DNA of 64,000 nt from Burkholderiales bacterium RIFCSPHIGHO2_01_FULL_63_240 (GCA_001770725.1 MERU01000006.1:410781-474780), one strand, 5' to 3'. Shown: positions 53,459 to 63,807, counted from the stretch's first letter. Translations and numbers: made by a program. Notes: generated by a model not told the origin, from the sequence alone.

Positions 53459-54381
53459 GCCCCGAGCAGTGGCAAAGTTGGTCGGCCCTGGTGCTGGCCC
53501 GCGTGGAGTCGGCCCTGGGCGAATGGGTGCCCGAGTCAGCGCCGGCCGGGCTGGGCCAGGCCATGCGCTACGGCGTGCTCGATGGTGGCAAGCGGCTGCG
53601 AGCCTTGCTGGTCGAGGCCGCCGCTGAGGCCGTGGGCGCGCTGGACACGCCAGTTGGCCGGGAAGCCGCCTTGCGTGCGGCCTGCGCGGTCGAGCTGATC
53701 CACGCCTATTCGCTGGTGCACGACGACATGCCTTGCATGGACAACGACGTGCTGCGCCGGGGCAAGCCCACGGTGCACGTCGCCTTTGGCGAGGCCCAGG
53801 CGATGTTGTCCGGTGACGCCATGCAGGCCCTGGCTTTCGAGGTGCTCACCCCCGACGTGGGCGAAGGCGCTGGCGTGCCACCCACCCTGCAGGCCCGGCT
53901 GGTGCGCCTGCTGGCGCGGGCATCGGGGCAGTCCGGCATGGCCGGTGGTCAGGCCATCGACCTGGCCAGCGTGGGCCAGTCGCTCGACGAAGCCACCCTG
54001 CGTGACATGCATCGCCGCAAGACCGGCGCCTTGCTGCGCGCCAGCGTGCAGATGGGCGCGGCCTGCGCCGAACTGGCCACCGATTCGCCTGCCTGGCAGG
54101 CCCTGACCGACTATGGCCACACCATGGGCCTGGCCTTCCAGATCGTCGACGATGTGCTGGACGCCACCCAGCCCTCAGGCACCCTGGGCAAGACCGCCGG
54201 CAAGGACGCCGACGCCAACAAGCCCACCTACGTGAGCCTGCTGGGCCTGGACGGGGCCCGCCGCGAGGCCGATGAATTGCTGGCCCAGTCCCTGGCGGCG
54301 TTGGCCCGCAGCGGCCTGTCGACCCAAGCCACCGGGGCCCTGGCCGCCCTGGCGCACCGCATCGTCCACCGCGACCACTGA
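53455..54381 (+). CDS. ispA: Farnesyl diphosphate synthase (polyprenyl synthetase)
   Basis: A 308-residue prenyltransferase that extends DMAPP with IPP to farnesyl diphosphate. The first Asp-rich motif is DDMPCMDND in [18 protein letters not shown] and the second is DDVLD after [20 protein letters not shown] near the N-terminus and [16 protein letters not shown] near the C-terminus complete the picture. A much longer open frame upstream to 53125 is not used. It feeds isoprenoids for ubiquinone and cell-wall carriers, together with dxs next door. Confidence 0.96.
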   Translation: MSPEQWQSWSALVLARVESALGEWVPESAPAGLGQAMRYGVLDGGKRLRALLVEAAAEAVGALDTPVGREAALRAACAVELIHAYSLVHDDMPCMDNDVLRRGKPTVHVAFGEAQAMLSGDAMQALAFEVLTPDVGEGAGVPPTLQARLVRLLARASGQSGMAGGQAIDLASVGQSLDEATLRDMHRRKTGALLRASVQMGAACAELATDSPAWQALTDYGHTMGLAFQIVDDVLDATQPSGTLGKTAGKDADANKPTYVSLLGLDGARREADELLAQSLAALARSGLSTQATGALAALAHRIVHRDH

Positions 54382-54412
54382 ACCAGAACAAATCCCCACC
54401 AGGATGAGCAAC

Positions 54413-56311
54413 ATGACCTACCCCCTGCTGTCGCGCGTCGACTCGCCCGCGGACCTGCGGCACCTGTCGCGGACGGAGCTCAAACAGCTCGCGACCGAGC
54501 TGCGGTCCTACCTGCTCGAGAGCGTGGCGCGCACCGGCGGGCACCTGTCGTCCAACCTGGGCACGGTCGAGCTCACCATCGCGCTGCACCACGTCTTCAA
54601 CACGCCGCACGACCGCCTGGTCTGGGACGTGGGTCACCAGACCTACCCGCACAAGATCCTGACCGGCCGCCGCGACCGCATGCCCACGTTGCGCCAGTTC
54701 GGCGGCATGAGCGGCTTCCCGCGCCGCGACGAGAGCGAGTACGACACCTTTGGCACGGCCCACTCGTCGACCTCCATCTCGGCGGCGCTGGGCATGGCGC
54801 AGGGCGCACAGATCCGCGGCGAGTCGCGCCACGCGGTGGCCATCATCGGCGACGGCGCCATGACCGCCGGCATGGCTTTTGAGGCGCTGAACAACGCGGG
54901 CGTGCCGCACGCCGGCAAGATGCCCAACCTGCTGGTGGTGCTCAACGACAACGACATGTCGATCTCGCCGCCGGTGGGGGCGCTCAACCGCTACCTGGCA
55001 CGCCTGATGTCCGGCCGCTTCTACATGGCCGCGCGCGAAAGCGCCAAGCAGGTGCTGCGCAACGCGCCGCCGCTCTTCGAGCTGGCCAAGAAGCTCGAAG
55101 AGCACGCCAAGGGCCTGGTCGTGCCGGCCACCATCTTCGAGGAGTTCGGCTTCAACTACGTCGGCCCCATCGACGGCCACGACCTCGACAGCCTGATCCC
55201 CACGCTGGAGAACCTGCGCGACCTCGAAGGCCCGCAGTTCCTGCACGTGGTCACCAAGAAGGGCTATGGCTACAAGCTGGCCGAAGCCGACCCCATCGCC
55301 TACCACGGGCCCGGCAAGTTCGACCCGGCCGTGGGCCTGAAAAAGCCCGTTGCGTCCGACACGCCGCCCAAGCCCACCTTCACGCAGGTGTTCGGGCAGT
55401 GGTTGTGCGACATGGCAGCAAGCGACCCTCGCCTAGTTGGCATCACGCCCGCCATGCGCGAAGGCTCGGGCATGGTCGAGTTCCACCAGAAGTACCCCGG
55501 CCGCTACTTCGACGTCGGCATCGCCGAGCAGCACGCCGTGACCTTCGCGGCCGGTCTGGCCTGCGAGGGTCTCAAGCCCGTGGTCGCCATCTACTCGACC
55601 TTCCTGCAGCGCGCCTACGACCAGCTCATCCACGACGTGGCCATCCAGAACCTGCCGGTGGTGTTCGCGCTGGACCGCGCGGGCATCGTGGGGGCCGATG
55701 GCGCCACGCACATGGGTGCCTTCGACATCGCCTTCGTGCGCTGCATCCCGAACATGAGCCTGCTGGCCCCGGCCGACGAGGCCGAGACCCGCCAGGCCCT
55801 GAGCGCCGCTTACGCGCAGAACCACCCGGTGGCCGTGCGCTACCCGCGCGGCTCGGGCGCAGGCGTGCCGGTGCCGACCGACCTCGAGGCCATGCCCTGG
55901 GGCAAGGGCGAGGTGCGACGCCAGGCTTCTTACGCTCAACCGGCGGGCCAGCGCGTGGCCATCCTGGCGTTCGGCACCTTGCTGTATCCGGCTTTGAAGG
56001 CGGGCGAGGCGCTGGACGCCACCGTGGCCAACATGCGCTTCATCAAGCCGCTGGATGTGGACCTGGTCAAGCAACTGGCTGAAGCCAACGACCTGATCGT
56101 GACGGTGGAAGAAGGCTGTGTGCAGGGTGGCGCGGGCTCGGCCGTGGCCGAGGCGCTGGCGGCGGCGGGCATCGCCAAGCCTGTGCTGATGCTGGGCCTG
56201 CCGGATCAGTTCATCGAGCACGGTGACCCGGCCAAGCTGCTGAGCCTGTGCGGGCTGGACGCGGCAGGCATCGAGCAGGCCATCCGCGACCGGCTGGCGG
56301 CGACCGCCTGA
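54413..56311 (+). CDS. dxs: 1-deoxy-D-xylulose-5-phosphate synthase
   Basis: First enzyme of the MEP isoprenoid pathway, about 632 residues, thiamine-diphosphate dependent. Signatures are [16 protein letters not shown] [37 protein letters not shown], the ThDP site [19 protein letters not shown] with [15 protein letters not shown], and the transketolase part [18 protein letters not shown]. The start at 54413 is chosen because AGGA lies 8 bases upstream; ATG 54404 is also in frame. It is the third gene of the xseB-ispA-dxs run. Confidence 0.97.
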   Translation: MTYPLLSRVDSPADLRHLSRTELKQLATELRSYLLESVARTGGHLSSNLGTVELTIALHHVFNTPHDRLVWDVGHQTYPHKILTGRRDRMPTLRQFGGMSGFPRRDESEYDTFGTAHSSTSISAALGMAQGAQIRGESRHAVAIIGDGAMTAGMAFEALNNAGVPHAGKMPNLLVVLNDNDMSISPPVGALNRYLARLMSGRFYMAARESAKQVLRNAPPLFELAKKLEEHAKGLVVPATIFEEFGFNYVGPIDGHDLDSLIPTLENLRDLEGPQFLHVVTKKGYGYKLAEADPIAYHGPGKFDPAVGLKKPVASDTPPKPTFTQVFGQWLCDMAASDPRLVGITPAMREGSGMVEFHQKYPGRYFDVGIAEQHAVTFAAGLACEGLKPVVAIYSTFLQRAYDQLIHDVAIQNLPVVFALDRAGIVGADGATHMGAFDIAFVRCIPNMSLLAPADEAETRQALSAAYAQNHPVAVRYPRGSGAGVPVPTDLEAMPWGKGEVRRQASYAQPAGQRVAILAFGTLLYPALKAGEALDATVANMRFIKPLDVDLVKQLAEANDLIVTVEEGCVQGGAGSAVAEALAAAGIAKPVLMLGLPDQFIEHGDPAKLLSLCGLDAAGIEQAIRDRLAATA

Positions 56312-56383
56312 ACCCGTCGGGTGATGGCCGGGCCCGATGCCCGTGCCGCGTCTCCCTTTCTTCTTCGATGATGACCGGGAGCG

Positions 56384-56408
56384 GCCGCCTTTTTCAGGCG
56401 GCTTTTTT
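56384..56408. terminator. Bidirectional terminator between dxs and the hemerythrin-like gene
   Basis: GCCGCC (56384-56389) pairs with GGCGGC (56397-56402), flanked by TTTTTT on the plus strand. It contains the stop codon of the minus-strand gene. Confidence 0.8.
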
Positions 56409-56981
56409 CTGTTCGTTCGACGGGGCGCCGACGTCTGCGGCGTCGGTGCTGCAGGAGCCACCGCAGCCACTGATGGCTTGGGCGGGCAAGGCGTCTGGTT
56501 GGCTGACTTCGCCTGTGAGCGGGTCGTAGCCCACGCTCTTGAGGTGCAGGGCCAGGCCCGAATCCATGGTCTGGGCGTGGTGCGGGAACCAGATCGTCAG
56601 CTCATGTGCCATCTGGCGGATGGGTTGCAACTGGCCTTGCTGGCCGAGCTCCAGCCCTTCTTTCAGCACCTTGAGCACCACGGCGTGCTGCGTGAGGTGG
56701 CAACTGCCAGGCGCGAAGCCGGTGGCCAGCATCCAGCGGTCTTCCTGGGCAAAGTGCGCTTCGGTGTGTTCGACCAGGGCCTGCCAGCGCGAGACCAGTT
56801 CGGCGTCTTGGGCCTGTTGGACGGTGGCCAGCAAGTCGATGAACTCGACGTGGGTCTGGTCCATGACGGGCATGGACAGGCTCAGGGCGTCGGACCAGGC
56901 CAACTCGGGCGCCACCGGGGTGGTGTGGGGCGCAGCGGCTGGCTCGGAGGACGTGGTCGGGGCGGTGGCGACTTCAGGCAT
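56394..56981 (-). CDS. Hemerythrin domain protein
   Basis: A 195-residue protein with a bacteriohemerythrin-like core. Di-iron ligand candidates are in MDQTHVEFIDLL (H, E region), LVEHTEAHFAQEDRWM (H-x3-H-x3-E type) and LTQHAVVL, with WFPHHAQTMD near the end. Such domains bind oxygen or act as redox sensors. The N-terminal ~35 residues and the C-terminal tail with CGGSC are extra; the cysteines might bind metal. ATG at 56981 is chosen; a GTG at 57002 is in frame. It lies 72 bases downstream of argH. Confidence 0.8.
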   Translation of the reverse strand: MPEVATAPTTSSEPAAAPHTTPVAPELAWSDALSLSMPVMDQTHVEFIDLLATVQQAQDAELVSRWQALVEHTEAHFAQEDRWMLATGFAPGSCHLTQHAVVLKVLKEGLELGQQGQLQPIRQMAHELTIWFPHHAQTMDSGLALHLKSVGYDPLTGEVSQPDALPAQAISGCGGSCSTDAADVGAPSNEQKKAA

Positions 56982-57053
56982 GGCCGCGAGGTTAGCGGCC
57001 ACGCGGCACCGGCACCTTGCGGTGCCTCAAGGTGGCGCGGGATCGTTGGGCGA

Positions 57054-58451
57054 TCAGGCCAGGCGGGCGCGGTGGCGGGCCACCTGGGCGCGCACCTGGG
57101 TGGGGGCGGTGCCGCCCAGCAGGTTGCGGGCGTTGAGCGAGCCACGCAGGCTCAGCACCTCGAACACATCCTGCTCGATGGCGGGGTTGTAGGCCTTGAG
57201 CTGGTCCAGCGACAACTCCGACAGGTCCACGCCGGCGGCGATGGCGTCCTTGACGGCATGCGCCACCACCTCGTGCGCATCGCGGAAGGGCAGGCCCTTT
57301 TTCACCAGGTAGTCGGCCAGGTCGGTGGCGGTGGCGTAGCCCTTCTTGGCGGCGCGCTCCATCGCTTCGGGCTTGACGGTGATGCCGGCGGCCATCTCCG
57401 CGAAGATGCGCAGCGTGTCCTTCAGGGTGTCGACCGTGTCGAACAGCGGTTCCTTGTCTTCCTGGTTGTCCTTGTTGTAGGCCAGGGGCTGGCCCTTCAT
57501 CAGGGTGATCAGGCCCATCAGGTGGCCGACCACGCGGCCGGTCTTGCCGCGCGCCAGCTCGGGCACGTCGGGGTTCTTCTTCTGCGGCATGATCGACGAG
57601 CCGGTGCAGAAACGGTCGGCCAGGTCGATGAAGCCGAAGCTCTGGCTCATCCACAGGATGAGCTCTTCGCTCAGGCGCGAGACGTGCACCATCAAGAGCG
57701 ACGCGGCCGCGGTGAACTCGATGGCGAAGTCGCGATCGCTCACAGCGTCCAGGCTGTTCTGGCTGACGCCTTCGAAGCCCAGTGTGCGGGCCACGCGCTC
57801 GCGGTCGAGCGGGTAGCTGGTGCCGGCCAGCGCAGCCGAGCCCAAGGGCAGGCGGTTGATGCGGCGACGCAGGTCGACCATGCGCTCGGCGTCGCGCGCG
57901 AACATCTCGACATAGGCCAGCAGGTGGTGACCGAAGGCCACAGGCTGGGCCACCTGCAGGTGGGTGAAGCCAGGCAGGATGACGTCGGCGTTTTGCTCGG
58001 CCACGTCGACCAGGGCCTTTTGCAGCTCGGTCAGCAACACGCCGATTTCATCGACCTCGCCACGCAGCCACAGGCGCACGTCGGTGGCGACCTGGTCGTT
58101 GCGCGAGCGGCCGGTGTGCAGGCGCTTGCCGGCGTCGCCGACCAGCTGGGTCAGGCGTGCCTCGATGTTCAGGTGCACGTCTTCGAGGTCGAGCTTCCAT
58201 TCGAAGGCGCCGGATTCGATCTCTTGCGTGATTTGCGCCATGCCCTTCTGGATGGCGGCCAGGTCGTCGGCCGAGATCAGGCCCTGGGCGCAGAGCATGT
58301 CGGCGTGGGCCAGCGAGCCCTGGATGTCGGCCTTCCACAGGCGCTTGTCGAAGAACACGCTGGCCGTGTAGCGCTTGACCAGCTCGCTCATGGGCTCGGA
58401 AAACAGGGCCGACCAGGCCTGGGACTTCTTGTCGAGTTGGTTGGTGCTCAT
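57054..58451 (-). CDS. argH: Argininosuccinate lyase
   Basis: Last enzyme of arginine biosynthesis, 465 residues, a tetrameric fumarase-superfamily lyase. The signature loop is [20 protein letters not shown] with the catalytic Ser. [37 protein letters not shown] and [16 protein letters not shown] complete the active site. It is divergent from the algZ-like gene, whose start is about 60 bases away. Confidence 0.98.
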   Translation of the reverse strand: MSTNQLDKKSQAWSALFSEPMSELVKRYTASVFFDKRLWKADIQGSLAHADMLCAQGLISADDLAAIQKGMAQITQEIESGAFEWKLDLEDVHLNIEARLTQLVGDAGKRLHTGRSRNDQVATDVRLWLRGEVDEIGVLLTELQKALVDVAEQNADVILPGFTHLQVAQPVAFGHHLLAYVEMFARDAERMVDLRRRINRLPLGSAALAGTSYPLDRERVARTLGFEGVSQNSLDAVSDRDFAIEFTAAASLLMVHVSRLSEELILWMSQSFGFIDLADRFCTGSSIMPQKKNPDVPELARGKTGRVVGHLMGLITLMKGQPLAYNKDNQEDKEPLFDTVDTLKDTLRIFAEMAAGITVKPEAMERAAKKGYATATDLADYLVKKGLPFRDAHEVVAHAVKDAIAAGVDLSELSLDQLKAYNPAIEQDVFEVLSLRGSLNARNLLGGTAPTQVRAQVARHRARLA

Positions 58452-58510
58452 GGCGGTGCTCGCAGGGGGGTGGCCGCCGAGGGGCTGGCTTCACGCAAAA
58501 TGTGCAAACC

Positions 58511-59686
58511 ATGGATTCTAAAGACCCTGTCGCCTCCACGCAGCCCCCGTCCACCCCGGCGTGGGCGGTCTCGACCCAGTTCGCACTGCCCCAGGGCGAT
58601 GCCGCGGCGGGCGCAGGGCAGGCCGTGAAGGCGCCAGCCGCGCCGTCGCCCTTTGACGTCTGCCACGTGGGTGTGGTGTTGCGTGTGGTGCTGGGCGTGC
58701 AGGCCGTGGTGGGACTGGGGGTGGGTTTCGCGGCGGCGGGCCCGGTGGACGCGCTCGACCGCTGGGCCCAGTCCGCGATGGTGTCGCTGCCGGCCAGCCT
58801 GCTTTGGCTGGTGGTGGCCTGCAGCGCGCGCAAGGTGCTGGGCCGGGCGCCCGAGTGGGGCCAGTGGCTGGGGGCCGGCAGCCTGGGCGCCCTGGTCGGG
58901 GGGCTGGCGCACTGGCAGGCGCGCTGGCTGGAGCAGTGGGTCACCGGCCTGCCCATGGGCCTGGACTGGAGCTTCGTGCCACCCCTGTTGACGGGGGCGG
59001 CCCTGGCCGGCGCAACGCTGGCCTGGCTCAAGCAGCGCGCCCACAGCCAGTTGCCAGCCCATGCCGCCGCGCGCCTGGCCGAGCTGCAGGCGCGCATCCG
59101 GCCGCATTTCCTGTTCAACACGCTCAACACGGCGATCGCCCTGGTGCAGATCGATCCGCAGCGCGCCGAGTCGGTGCTCGAAGACCTGGCCGAGTTGTTT
59201 CGCCAGGCGCTGTCCTCGCCCTCGCTGCGCAGCACGCTGGCCGACGAGGTGGAGCTGGCCCGGCGCTACCTGAGCATCGAGCAACTGCGTTTTGGCGAGC
59301 GCATCACCGTGCGCTGGGAACTCGACGACACCGTCTCCGGTGCGGAGGTGCCTGCCCTGGTCCTGCAGCCGTTGGTGGAAAACGCCGTGCGCCACGGCAT
59401 CGAGGCCAACCCGCTGGGCGGCTGGATCGTGGTGCGCACCCGGGCGCAGGCCGGCCAGGCGGTGCTCACCGTGAGCAATTCGGTGCCCACGCAGGGGCCC
59501 ACGGCGGCCACGGCCGGCCATGGCATCGCCCTGCGCAACGTGCGCCAGCGGCTCAAACTCATGCACGACGTCGAGGCCGATTTCGAGGCGGGGCTGCAAA
59601 AAGGCGAGGGCGCCCAGCCGCCGATCTACGTGGTGCGCCTGGCCGTGCCCCTGCCCGCGTCGTCCCGAGGAGTTCCCGCCGCATGA
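58511..59686 (+). CDS. algZ: LytS/AlgZ-type sensor histidine kinase
   Basis: A 391-residue membrane kinase of the LytS class. About four hydrophobic segments occupy residues 45-180. The kinase core shows the phospho-His motif RIRPHFLFNTLNTAIALVQI, the region SLRSTLADEVELARRYLSIE and the ATP site LVENAVRHGIEANPLGG. The C-terminal ATPase ends with GHGIALRNVRQRLKLM. It overlaps the AlgR-like regulator by 4 bases. ATG 58511 is chosen over GTG 58502. In pseudomonads the pair controls alginate and type IV pili; whether it does here is inference. Confidence 0.9.
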   Translation: MDSKDPVASTQPPSTPAWAVSTQFALPQGDAAAGAGQAVKAPAAPSPFDVCHVGVVLRVVLGVQAVVGLGVGFAAAGPVDALDRWAQSAMVSLPASLLWLVVACSARKVLGRAPEWGQWLGAGSLGALVGGLAHWQARWLEQWVTGLPMGLDWSFVPPLLTGAALAGATLAWLKQRAHSQLPAHAAARLAELQARIRPHFLFNTLNTAIALVQIDPQRAESVLEDLAELFRQALSSPSLRSTLADEVELARRYLSIEQLRFGERITVRWELDDTVSGAEVPALVLQPLVENAVRHGIEANPLGGWIVVRTRAQAGQAVLTVSNSVPTQGPTAATAGHGIALRNVRQRLKLMHDVEADFEAGLQKGEGAQPPIYVVRLAVPLPASSRGVPAA

Positions 59687-60462
59687 ACGCACCCAACATG
59701 CCCCTGAAAGTCGCCATCGTCGATGACGAACCGCTGGCCCGCATGCGCATCCGCACCCTGCTGGGCCAAAGTGCCACACCCTGTGAGGTGGTGGGTGAGT
59801 TCGGCGAGTCGGTCAGCGCCTTGATGTGGCTGCAGGAGCAGGATCAGGCGGGCCGCTCGCCCGACCTCGTCGTGCTCGACATCCAGATGCCGGGGCTCGA
59901 CGGCATGGTGCTGGCCGCCCGCTTGCGCGACCTGCGCCGCCCTCCCTCGGTGGTGTTCGTCACGGCCCACGCCGAGCACGCGCTGCGGGCGTTCGACCTG
60001 GCTGCGGCCGACTACCTGACCAAGCCGGTGCGCCTGGAGCGCCTCGACGCCTCACTGGAGCGGGTGCGCAAGCTGCGCGCGGCGCTGCTGCCCGCAGCCG
60101 AGCCGGTGCTGGACGACACCGAGGTGCTGGTGGTGCAGGAGCGCGGCCGCGTCGAGCGCATCCCGCTGGCCGAGGTGCTGTATTTCAGGGCCGAGCAAAA
60201 GCAGGTGCTGGTGCGCACCCTGCACGACAGCCGCCTGATCGACGATTCGCTGACCGAGTTGGAGGGCCGCGTGGGCTCGCGCTTCATCCGTGTGCACCGC
60301 AACGCGCTGGTCTCGCGCCTGGCCATGAAGGCGCTGGAGCGCCGCGCCGACGACCCCGATGGCGGCGAGGCCTGGGCCGTGCAGGTGCTGCCCACGCAGG
60401 AGTGGCTGGCGGTGTCGCGCCGGCAGGTCAGCGCGGTGCGCGAGGCCATGGCGCAAGCATGA
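59683..60462 (+). CDS. algR: LytTR response regulator AlgR-like
   Basis: A 259-residue regulator. The receiver domain (about 8-130) has DDEPLARMRIR and the phospho-Asp in VVLDIQMPGLDGMVLA, followed by the conserved Lys in YLTKPVRLERL. The LytTR DNA-binding domain (about 150-255) has RIPLAEVLYFRAEQKQVLVR and RFIRVHRNALV. GAGGAG precedes the ATG by 11 bases, and translation is coupled to the kinase. A minor-pilin operon in the same window is a plausible target. Confidence 0.92.
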   Translation: MNAPNMPLKVAIVDDEPLARMRIRTLLGQSATPCEVVGEFGESVSALMWLQEQDQAGRSPDLVVLDIQMPGLDGMVLAARLRDLRRPPSVVFVTAHAEHALRAFDLAAADYLTKPVRLERLDASLERVRKLRAALLPAAEPVLDDTEVLVVQERGRVERIPLAEVLYFRAEQKQVLVRTLHDSRLIDDSLTELEGRVGSRFIRVHRNALVSRLAMKALERRADDPDGGEAWAVQVLPTQEWLAVSRRQVSAVREAMAQA

Positions 60463-60465
60463 AAA

Positions 60466-60488
60466 AAGCCAGGCACCGGGCCTGGCTT
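60466..60488. terminator. Bidirectional terminator between algR and cheZ
   Basis: AAGCCAGGC pairs with GCCTGGCTT around ACCGG. A-rich bases on the left and T-rich bases on the right serve both convergent genes. Confidence 0.75.
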
Positions 60489-60513
60489 GTTCTTTCGGGC
60501 GGGCCGGGTTGCT

Positions 60514-61167
60514 TCAGAAGCCCAGGCTGGCCAGCAGGTCGTCGACCTCGCTCTGGTTGGCCACCACGTCGGATCGGCCTTCGGCGTTGACGACAGGGCC
60601 TTCGAGCACCGGTTCGGCTGTGTGGTGGTGCGCGGTCAGCGCAGCCTCCACCTTCTGGGCCTGCTCCGGCGGGGCGGCCTGCACCAGCAGCTTGACCAGT
60701 TGGTTTTCCAGGTCGTTGGCCAGGGTCACCACCTTGGCCACCACCTGGCCGGTCAGGTCATGGAAGTCCTGCGCCATCATGATGTCGGTGAGGTGGCCAT
60801 CGACGCGCTTGGTCACGGTCTCGACGTCCTGCACGAAGTTGAACACCGCGCCGCTGGCCACGGCCTTGACCGGGTCGGCGGTGATCAGCGCGGCGAGCTT
60901 GCGGGTCTCCGCGGCGATGTGTTCCTGGTCCGACTTGGCTGTGTCCACCAGGTTGAGCACCTTTTCGGCGGCATCGGCCGTCTTGGTGGCGATGTAGCTC
61001 AAGCGACTGCGCGCATCGGGCAGGTCATCGACGGTGTTCTTCAGGCCAGGCAGCACGCCCAGCATGTTGAGCGTGTCGTGCAGCTGGCGGGTCAGGGTGC
61101 CAAGCTGCTGGAAGATCTCGGGCGAGGCCGCGGGCATCGCCATGTTGTCCGGCAAGTCCACCTTCAT
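60514..61167 (-). CDS. cheZ: Chemotaxis protein phosphatase CheZ
   Basis: A 217-residue helical phosphatase that dephosphorylates CheY-P and so resets flagellar switching. The catalytic segment is MMAQDFHDLTGQVVAKVV with the active Gln. The C-terminal SEVDDLLASLGF is the CheY-binding peptide. The long hairpin helices cover residues 20-160. It lies 16 bases downstream of cheY on the same strand. Confidence 0.95.
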   Translation of the reverse strand: MKVDLPDNMAMPAASPEIFQQLGTLTRQLHDTLNMLGVLPGLKNTVDDLPDARSRLSYIATKTADAAEKVLNLVDTAKSDQEHIAAETRKLAALITADPVKAVASGAVFNFVQDVETVTKRVDGHLTDIMMAQDFHDLTGQVVAKVVTLANDLENQLVKLLVQAAPPEQAQKVEAALTAHHHTAEPVLEGPVVNAEGRSDVVANQSEVDDLLASLGF

Positions 61168-61183
61168 GGCGTGCTCCCTGTGT

Positions 61184-61582
61184 TCAGGCCGTGGTGGCCA
61201 GTTTCTGCATGATCTTCTGGACCTTCTCTTCCAAGGTGGCCTTGGTGAAGGGCTTGACGATGTAGCCGGCGGCGCCGGTCTGCGCGGCCAGCACGATGTC
61301 TTCCTTGCGCGCCTCGGCGGTCACCATCAGCACAGGCAGGTGCTTGAGGCTGTCGTCGGCCTTGATGGCCTTGAGCAGCTCGAAGCCGTTCATGTTGGGC
61401 ATGTTGATGTCGCTGACCACGAAATCGAACTTGCCGTTCTTGAGCATGTTCAGGGCGACAGCGCCGTCCTCGGCTTCTTCGGCGTTGTTGTAGCCGCTTT
61501 CCTTGAGCAGGCCCCGGACGATCCGGCGCATGGTGGAAAAGTCGTCCACGATGAGAAATTTCAGATCCGCGGGGTTGCTCAT
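61184..61582 (-). CDS. cheY: Chemotaxis response regulator CheY
   Basis: A 132-residue single-domain receiver. [16 protein letters not shown] opens the fold with the acidic pair, the phospho-Asp is in [17 protein letters not shown], and the conserved Thr and Lys are in [11 protein letters not shown] and [14 protein letters not shown]. It binds FliM when phosphorylated. It is between motB and cheZ in the motility cluster. Confidence 0.97.
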   Translation of the reverse strand: MSNPADLKFLIVDDFSTMRRIVRGLLKESGYNNAEEAEDGAVALNMLKNGKFDFVVSDINMPNMNGFELLKAIKADDSLKHLPVLMVTAEARKEDIVLAAQTGAAGYIVKPFTKATLEEKVQKIMQKLATTA

Positions 61583-61636
61583 GACTCGTCCTTTATCAAA
61601 CGCGGGCTGTTTTCGGGTGCCCTCGGGTACACAGGG

Positions 61637-62608
61637 TTATCGGCCCGTGAGGCTGGGCCTTGAGGGTTTGATGTCGGGCGCCGGCTCTTCTTCGCCGGTC
61701 AATGCCTCGTCATCTGTGGCGTCGATCGCTTCGATCTTGGCGGCCTGGAAGAAGCGATCCTCGGCCTCTCGATTCATCACGATGACGCTGATTCGGCGGT
61801 TCAGGGGGCTCTCGGGGTTGCCTTTTTCGAACAGCATGCTCGCAGCCAGGCCCTGCACGCGCAAGACCTTGCTGCCACTGAGGCCTCCGGCGATGAGCTC
61901 GCGCCTGGAGGCGTTGGCCCGGTCGGCCGAGAGCTCCCAGTTGCTGTAGCCGATTTCGCCGGCGCTGAAGGGCTTGGCGTCGGTGTGGCCTTCGATGGTC
62001 AGGCGGTTGGGCACCTCGTCGAGCACCCCGCCAATGGCTCTGAGGATGTCGCGCATGTAGCCCTGCACCTGCGCGTCGCCGCTGGCGAACATCGGCCGCT
62101 GCTGGTCGTCCACGATCTGGATGCGCAGGCCTTCGGCCGTCATGTCGAGCTGGATCTGGCTCTTGTACTTGGACAGGCGCTCGTCGTTGGCGATGACTTC
62201 CTCGACCTTCTGCTTGAGCGCTTTCAGGCGCTCGGCCTCGGCGCGCGCCTGCTCCATCTTCATGGCCTTCTTGCGGCGCTTTTCGTCGGCGGTCTCGGAC
62301 ATGCCCTTCTTGATCTGGCCAGTCGATTCGGCCAGGTTGTTGCCGCCGCCCTTGACGACCGAGGTGGCGTCGCCGGCACCGGAGCCGCCGAACATGGCGA
62401 TCTTGAGCGGGCTGTTGAAGTAGTCGGCGATGCCCTTCTTGTCACCCTCGGTGGTCGAGCCGAGCAGCCACATCAGCAGGAAGAAGGCCATCATGGCGGT
62501 CACGAAGTCGGCGTAGGCGATCTTCCACGCGCCACCGTGAGCGGCATGGCCGCCCTTCTTGATGCGCTTGATGATGATCGGCTGGACCTTCTTCGAATCA
62601 CCGGCCAT
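61637..62608 (-). CDS. motB: Flagellar motor protein MotB
   Basis: A 323-residue stator subunit. The N-terminal cytoplasmic part is followed by a single helix with the proton-carrying Asp in WKIAYADFVTAMMAFFLLMW. A plug/linker and coiled region follows. The C-terminal OmpA-like domain binds peptidoglycan (LTIEGHTDAKPFSAGEIGYS and ELSADRANASRREL). The Asp-type helix indicates proton rather than sodium drive, although that is not certain from sequence alone. It is 36 bases after motA. Confidence 0.96.
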   Translation of the reverse strand: MAGDSKKVQPIIIKRIKKGGHAAHGGAWKIAYADFVTAMMAFFLLMWLLGSTTEGDKKGIADYFNSPLKIAMFGGSGAGDATSVVKGGGNNLAESTGQIKKGMSETADEKRRKKAMKMEQARAEAERLKALKQKVEEVIANDERLSKYKSQIQLDMTAEGLRIQIVDDQQRPMFASGDAQVQGYMRDILRAIGGVLDEVPNRLTIEGHTDAKPFSAGEIGYSNWELSADRANASRRELIAGGLSGSKVLRVQGLAASMLFEKGNPESPLNRRISVIVMNREAEDRFFQAAKIEAIDATDDEALTGEEEPAPDIKPSRPSLTGR

Positions 62609-62644
62609 GTCGGGTTCCTTGTGTGGGCGGGCTCAGGCGCCGGC

Positions 62645-63502
62645 TCACTTCTTCTTCACGTGAGCTTCGAGCTCCGCGAAGGTCGGCCGCTCGGTCGAGT
62701 ACAGCACCTTGCGACCGAACTCGATGGCCACCTGCGGTGCGTAGCCCTGCATCGAGGCCAGCAGCACGGTCTTGACGACCTGGAACTCCTTGGTGCCTTC
62801 GTCGAGCTTTTGCTCCATCAGGCCGCCCAGGGGTTCGACCACACCGTAGGCCAGCAAGATGCCCAGGAAGGTGCCGACCAGCGCCGAGCCGATCATGCCG
62901 CCCAGCACGGCGGGCGGCTGGCCCACCGAGCCCATGGTGTTGACCACGCCCAGCACGGCGGCCACGATGCCGAAGGCGGGCAGGGCGCCGGCCAGGCGGG
63001 CCACCGCCGCCACGGCGCCATGGCCTTCGTGGTGGTGGGTGTCGATCTCGTTGTCCATGAGGGTCTCGATCTCGTGGGCGTTGAGGTTGCCCGAGACCAT
63101 CATGCGCAGGTAGTCGGTGATGAACTCGACGACGTGGTGGTCGTGGCCCATCGTGGGGTACTTCTTGAACAGAGCCGAGTTGTGCGGGTCCTCGACGTCC
63201 TTTTCGATGGACATCAGGCCTTCCTTGCGCACCTTCTGCAGGATCTCGAACATCATCGCCATGAGCTCCAGGTACCGCTCTTTCGTGTACTTGGAGCCCT
63301 TGAACAGCGGGCCGAACTGGGCCAGCACCGCCTTGACGGTCTTGGGCTGGTTGTTCACCAGGAAGGCGCCAATGGCGCCACCACCGATGGCCATCATTTC
63401 GGTCGGCATGGCGTGGATGATCACGCTCATGTTGCCGCCGTGAATGGCATAGGCGCCAAAGATGCAGCCAAGGCAGAGGATGTAGCCGATTGCGACGAAC
63501 AT
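62645..63502 (-). CDS. motA: Flagellar motor stator protein MotA
   Basis: A 285-residue four-helix membrane protein that forms the stator with MotB. The N-terminus MFVAIGYILCLGCIFGAYAI, the cytoplasmic loop with KEGLMSIEKDVEDP, and helices III/IV with LAGALPAFGIVAAVLGVVNT and IGSALVGTFLGILLAYGVVE are characteristic. It is separated from flhC by 305 bases with a terminator, so it probably has its own promoter. Confidence 0.96.
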   Translation of the reverse strand: MFVAIGYILCLGCIFGAYAIHGGNMSVIIHAMPTEMMAIGGGAIGAFLVNNQPKTVKAVLAQFGPLFKGSKYTKERYLELMAMMFEILQKVRKEGLMSIEKDVEDPHNSALFKKYPTMGHDHHVVEFITDYLRMMVSGNLNAHEIETLMDNEIDTHHHEGHGAVAAVARLAGALPAFGIVAAVLGVVNTMGSVGQPPAVLGGMIGSALVGTFLGILLAYGVVEPLGGLMEQKLDEGTKEFQVVKTVLLASMQGYAPQVAIEFGRKVLYSTERPTFAELEAHVKKK

Positions 63503-63592
63503 GTGGGCTCGCTCAGGTGCTGTTTCGGGTCATGGTGTCATCTTGTCCTGCCTGGCCTGCGCGAGAACCCGTGAACAACGCCGCACAGACAC

Positions 63593-63607
63593 CGCTATTT
63601 CGGCTCA
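63593..63607 (-). promoter_or_regulatory. Possible FlhDC half-site upstream of motA
   Basis: On the minus strand, GCCG is followed by AAATAGCG, fitting the right part of the FlhD4C2 half-site pattern (GSNN-AAATARCG). The left part matches poorly and no clear second half-site was found. Apart from this and the terminator, 63503-63807 shows nothing coding. Confidence 0.3.
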
Positions 63608-63650
63608 GCTTCCAGCAGGTGGAATCCGTGTCGGGCATGGTCGGCAGCGC

Positions 63651-63679
63651 AAAAAAAGGCGGACCCGATCAGGGTCCGC
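63651..63679 (-). terminator. Intrinsic terminator after flhC
   Basis: On the minus strand GCGGACCC pairs with GGGTCCGC around TGATC and runs into seven T residues. Confidence 0.88.
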
Positions 63680-63807
63680 TTTGAAAGCACGGGTTCTCGT
63701 GCCAGGAGGAGACAAGCAAGAACGCCTTCCTTCCAAAAAAGACGTTCATGAGAGGTATCGACAGCCGCCGCAGGAACTTGAGGCCCTTGGATGAAATTCT
63801 GTGCGGC

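Noticed and set aside
53846..55306. 486-codon open frame antisense to ispA-dxs
   Set aside because: It spans two conserved sense genes and has low-complexity composition, so it is a shadow.
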